From positions 186,001 through 250,000 of the forward strand of contig NZ_JAKIRP010000010.1 in NCBI RefSeq assembly GCF_021646545.1: 64,000 bases of DNA. The letters run 5' to 3'. Below, in pieces: positions 61,417 through 64,000 of this stretch. This DNA comes from Chitinophaga filiformis. Lineage in GTDB: Bacteria > Bacteroidota > Bacteroidia > Chitinophagales > Chitinophagaceae. Every line of letters starts with the position of its first letter. Within the stretch, counting starts at the first letter, position 1. A program made the translations under genes and the position numbers. The notes below the pieces were generated by a model that was not told the DNA's origin, made no database searches, and saw nothing but the letters and a program-made list of their open reading frames with translations.

Positions 61417-62181
61417 TTATGCTTTATCCAGGAACAGGTGGAAAGTATCTCCTCTGAGGCCGATACGCATTGCTTCCAGCGAGATCACTTCATGTGGCGC
61501 CAGGTTACCCAGGTTCACATTACAACCGATCAGTTCCAGGAAATACAATTGCTGTGCTTTCTGCGGCGCTTCCCAGATGATCTTTTCTGAAGGGACCTTT
61601 GTGAGGATCTCCTGTACAAGACCTTCCCTTACTTCACCGGAGCCGCGATAGATACCCACGTTACCACTTTCACGGGCCTCAGCGATCACATAAGTAGCGC
61701 CGGCGCCCAGCTCGGCGTTCATGAGTTCAATCCATTTATAAGGAGGAATGATATGTTCTGCATCTTTAGAACCTACTTCACTCAATACGACAGCTATCTT
61801 CGACAGCTTCTCGATATAACCACATTTCTCAGCATGTGGGATGGTAATAGAACCATCAGATACTTCAATATGTTTGATACCATAATCCTTGATCACGTTC
61901 ACAAACTCATCAAACTGATTACGGATAAGAAATGCTTCAAATAAGGTTCCGCCGAAATACACAGGAATATTGGCAGACTGGTATAATTCTATTTTCTGGC
62001 GCAGGTTAGGCGTTACAAACGAAGTTCCGAAACCCAGCTTCAGGATATCAACATGTGGAGACGCTACTGATAAAAAATTCTTAGCTTCTTCCAAACTTAG
62101 CCCTTTATCCATCACCATGGTCAGACCATGGTTACGAGGTTTCTTTGTCCGATCGGGAATTTGTGTCAGATTAAAATTCAT
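61417..62181 (-). CDS. Phosphosulfolactate synthase-like (ComA family)
   Basis: 254 residues from ATG 62181 (MNFNLTQIPDRTKKPRNHGL). (beta/alpha)8 barrel with GLTMVMDKGLSLEEAKNFLS, DILKLGFGTSFV, YFGGTLFEAFLIRNQFDEFV, HIEVSDGSITIPHAEKCGYI, and VIAEARESGNVGIYRGSGEV. ComA adds sulfite to phosphoenolpyruvate. In Bacteroidota such a product could feed cysteate and sulfonolipid (capnine-type) synthesis, but no other pathway gene is nearby, so the role is inferred. A possible -7 box TAATTTTG is at 62279-62286, with a 23-bp spacer to TTTG. Confidence 0.88.
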   Translation of the reverse strand: MNFNLTQIPDRTKKPRNHGLTMVMDKGLSLEEAKNFLSVASPHVDILKLGFGTSFVTPNLRQKIELYQSANIPVYFGGTLFEAFLIRNQFDEFVNVIKDYGIKHIEVSDGSITIPHAEKCGYIEKLSKIAVVLSEVGSKDAEHIIPPYKWIELMNAELGAGATYVIAEARESGNVGIYRGSGEVREGLVQEILTKVPSEKIIWEAPQKAQQLYFLELIGCNVNLGNLAPHEVISLEAMRIGLRGDTFHLFLDKA

Positions 62182-62381
62182 TTGAACGTTTTTTTTCGTC
62201 TTGACGGTCTGTAAACCAAACAACTATACTTCACTGGTTTTCTGGAATAGGGATCTGCCCATCTTTATTAAACCGGCGCAAAATTAACATATTCCGGTTT
62301 AAAGAGTTTCAAATAAAAGATTTTATCAAAAAGAAAATTTTCTATCTCATAAAACACTAAATACCAGTAAATTAAAATAAA

Positions 62382-62430
62382 AAATGCGTAATATTTAGTG
62401 CAAAATTACAGCACATAATATTACGCATTT
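62382..62430 (-). terminator. Terminator of the TPR gene
   Basis: Arms 62382-62395 and 62417-62430 are perfectly complementary (14 bp); on the minus strand T-rich sequence follows. It is 31 bp after the TPR stop. Confidence 0.72.
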
Positions 62431-62460
62431 AAGGAACAAGGGTTCCTGATAAGAGCTTTA

Positions 62461-63891
62461 TTACTTCCCTTTTTTGGTACGTTTATACCTGGTGATAAGT
62501 TCTACGATACCGGGATGTTGCAACAATGTCGGATCCAGTTCTATCAGTTTCTTCACATGTTTTGCATTCACCTGAAGCGCTGTTTCCAGTTGTAACATAC
62601 CTTCCTTGGATTTACCGGTTGCAAACATAATAGCAGCCCGGTAGTATTGCAGAACAGGTTTGTGCCCTACTTTCTGTGTGGCGGCTTCCAGCTGTGACAG
62701 GGCTTCTTCAAAGAAGCCGGAAACATAGAGACCGCGAATAAATTCCTGCCAGGGAGTGATGCTGGAAGGGCGTATGCGCACAGCTGCAAGGAGATGGATC
62801 AACCCCTCCTTGTTCTTGTCCAGTTCAAGATAACATTGGCCCAGTGCTATCAGGTATTCAGCGCTGTTCTTATTGATCTTGATAGCGCTCATGATTGATT
62901 TGATAGCATTTTCCCAGTTGGCCTCGGTCATGTAAGCAATACCGATCTTGTAGTAGAGCTTATCATCGCTGGGGCTTAAATGGGATGCTTTACGGTAGTA
63001 ATAGCGGGCCTGGGTATATTTACGCTGACGTTCGTAGCAGTGCCCGATAGCCTCGTAAATAACATCTTCCGGTTTAGCGATCTCCAGGTGCTTCTTCAGC
63101 ACATCAATTGCTTCAGCATATTTACGCAGCCTGATATAGGCATCGCCCATATTGCGGTATGCATAGTCGAATTTCTCATCAATTACGATAGCGTACTGAT
63201 AAGCATCGATCGCTTTTTCGTACAGTTTGAGTCCCTGGTAAGCGGTGCCGAGATTAAACCAGGCCAGCTGATTGTAGGGATGCTCATTGATGATGTTGGT
63301 ATGGAGGCGTATACTTTCTTCATTCCGGCCGGTAAATTCCGTCCAGAAGCAGATTTTATGCAAAGCCTCTTCGTTATTTGGATCATGTTCGAGCGTAAGG
63401 CGCAAACAGTCAAAAACCTTTTCGAACTCTTCACAGTCGTCATATACATCGGCCAGTTCCAGCAGTAATTCGGTCTTGTCTTCTCCCTCAAATACGGCAA
63501 TCTGTTCTTCCAGCACAGCTGCAGCTTTTTCGTGCTGGTTCATGGCAAGGTATACGTCAGTCTGCAGGATGTAGAGGTTAATATCTGTACTATCCAGTAT
63601 GGCTGCTTTTTCCAGCAGATCCATTGCTTCCTGGTATTTCTTTGATTCTATGAGTAGATTGGCCTTTTTGAGTAAAAGAGTAGAAGAATAAGGGAACTGT
63701 TCAATAGCCATTTCAGCAGCCTGCATGGCATTAGGAAGTTCATCATGCTCATCATAGTAGTCTATGATCAGTTCGAAAGAATCCTCGTCGAGAAAGGAAT
63801 GAGACTGGCCAGCTTTCAGGTTTTCAAACTGCTGCAACAAGTCTCTTAACTCCTCAAAATCGTCGTTTAAAAATGGAAAGTCTTGATTCAT
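62461..63891 (-). CDS. Tetratricopeptide repeat protein
   Basis: 476 residues, no signal peptide, with about 9-10 TPR units from about residue 50 to 440 (for example LQTDVYLAMNQHEKAAAVLE, AWFNLGTAYQGLKLYEKAID, AYRNMGDAYIRLRKYAEAID, LYYKIGIAYMTEANWENAIK). An acidic N-terminus (FLNDDFEELRDLLQQFENL) precedes the repeats. A cytoplasmic protein-protein scaffold; no enzyme domain. It is often found in Bacteroidetes near phosphosulfolactate synthase and aroE genes, from memory. Confidence 0.88.
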   Translation of the reverse strand: MNQDFPFLNDDFEELRDLLQQFENLKAGQSHSFLDEDSFELIIDYYDEHDELPNAMQAAEMAIEQFPYSSTLLLKKANLLIESKKYQEAMDLLEKAAILDSTDINLYILQTDVYLAMNQHEKAAAVLEEQIAVFEGEDKTELLLELADVYDDCEEFEKVFDCLRLTLEHDPNNEEALHKICFWTEFTGRNEESIRLHTNIINEHPYNQLAWFNLGTAYQGLKLYEKAIDAYQYAIVIDEKFDYAYRNMGDAYIRLRKYAEAIDVLKKHLEIAKPEDVIYEAIGHCYERQRKYTQARYYYRKASHLSPSDDKLYYKIGIAYMTEANWENAIKSIMSAIKINKNSAEYLIALGQCYLELDKNKEGLIHLLAAVRIRPSSITPWQEFIRGLYVSGFFEEALSQLEAATQKVGHKPVLQYYRAAIMFATGKSKEGMLQLETALQVNAKHVKKLIELDPTLLQHPGIVELITRYKRTKKGK

Positions 63892-64000
63892 TAATGTAAA
63901 TATAAGTATTTTTTGAATCGGGCGCCCATCACCCGGGGCTCCCCAGATTCTTTAAATTATTTAACATTACTTTAAGATTTTTTCGTATCTTCGTTAAGAA

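Overview
The window is a chromosomal segment of a Bacteroidota bacterium, most likely a Chitinophagaceae member close to Chitinophaga. The evidence is the Bacteroidetes-type promoter (TTTG, 18-20 bp spacer, TAnnTTTG) in front of rpsU, rplK, the tRNA-tuf operon and SRP RNA. Families largely confined to the phylum also occur: T9SS plug protein (DUF5103), lipidated TamA (TamL), DUF4254, FecR with DUF4974, and STN-bearing TonB receptors. Genus is an inference; no 16S rRNA is present.

Layout. 1-1,624: a glycosyltransferase (GT9) cut by the window edge, plus DUF4254. 1,779-3,721: an ECF sigma factor and an S41 protease lipoprotein on the plus strand. 3,839-11,157: a convergent minus-strand locus of FecR anti-sigma factor, a large TonB receptor, a beta-helix-like lipoprotein, an unknown lipoprotein and a short beta-helix paralogue. 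12,051-15,029: amino-acid permease, OmpH/Skp-like lipoprotein and DUF4397 lipoprotein.

15,129-33,142 is the core information-processing region, transcribed leftward: rpsU, xerC-like recombinase, hpf, five tRNA genes (one apparently degenerate), tuf, tRNA-Trp, secE, nusG, then rplK-rplA-rplJ-rplL-rpoB-rpoC. The usual nusG-rplK junction is interrupted by a transglutaminase-like gene and a DUF1579 gene, with a terminator after nusG and a new promoter before rplK.

33,259-42,629 is accessory: riboflavin synthase, nitronate monooxygenase, SDR, AraC regulator, DinB-like protein, a PARP/ADP-ribosyltransferase-like protein preceded by three tandem copies of a small unknown gene (the best candidate for an undescribed system), azoreductase plus DoxX, and a lineage-specific two-gene unit behind an 11-bp phased repeat.

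42,826-49,187 is the conserved MoxR cluster (SpoIIM, DUF4129, DUF4350, MoxR, DUF58, with divergent RDD), tightly coupled by 1-4 nt overlaps. 49,940-63,891 is mostly housekeeping: SRP RNA, transaldolase-like aldolase, type II NADH dehydrogenase, T9SS plug, FtsX-like permease, SpoU methyltransferase, TamL, truB, methyltransferase, aroE, phosphosulfolactate synthase-like protein and a TPR protein. Intergenic regions hold many hairpins, several terminators and some local direct repeats.
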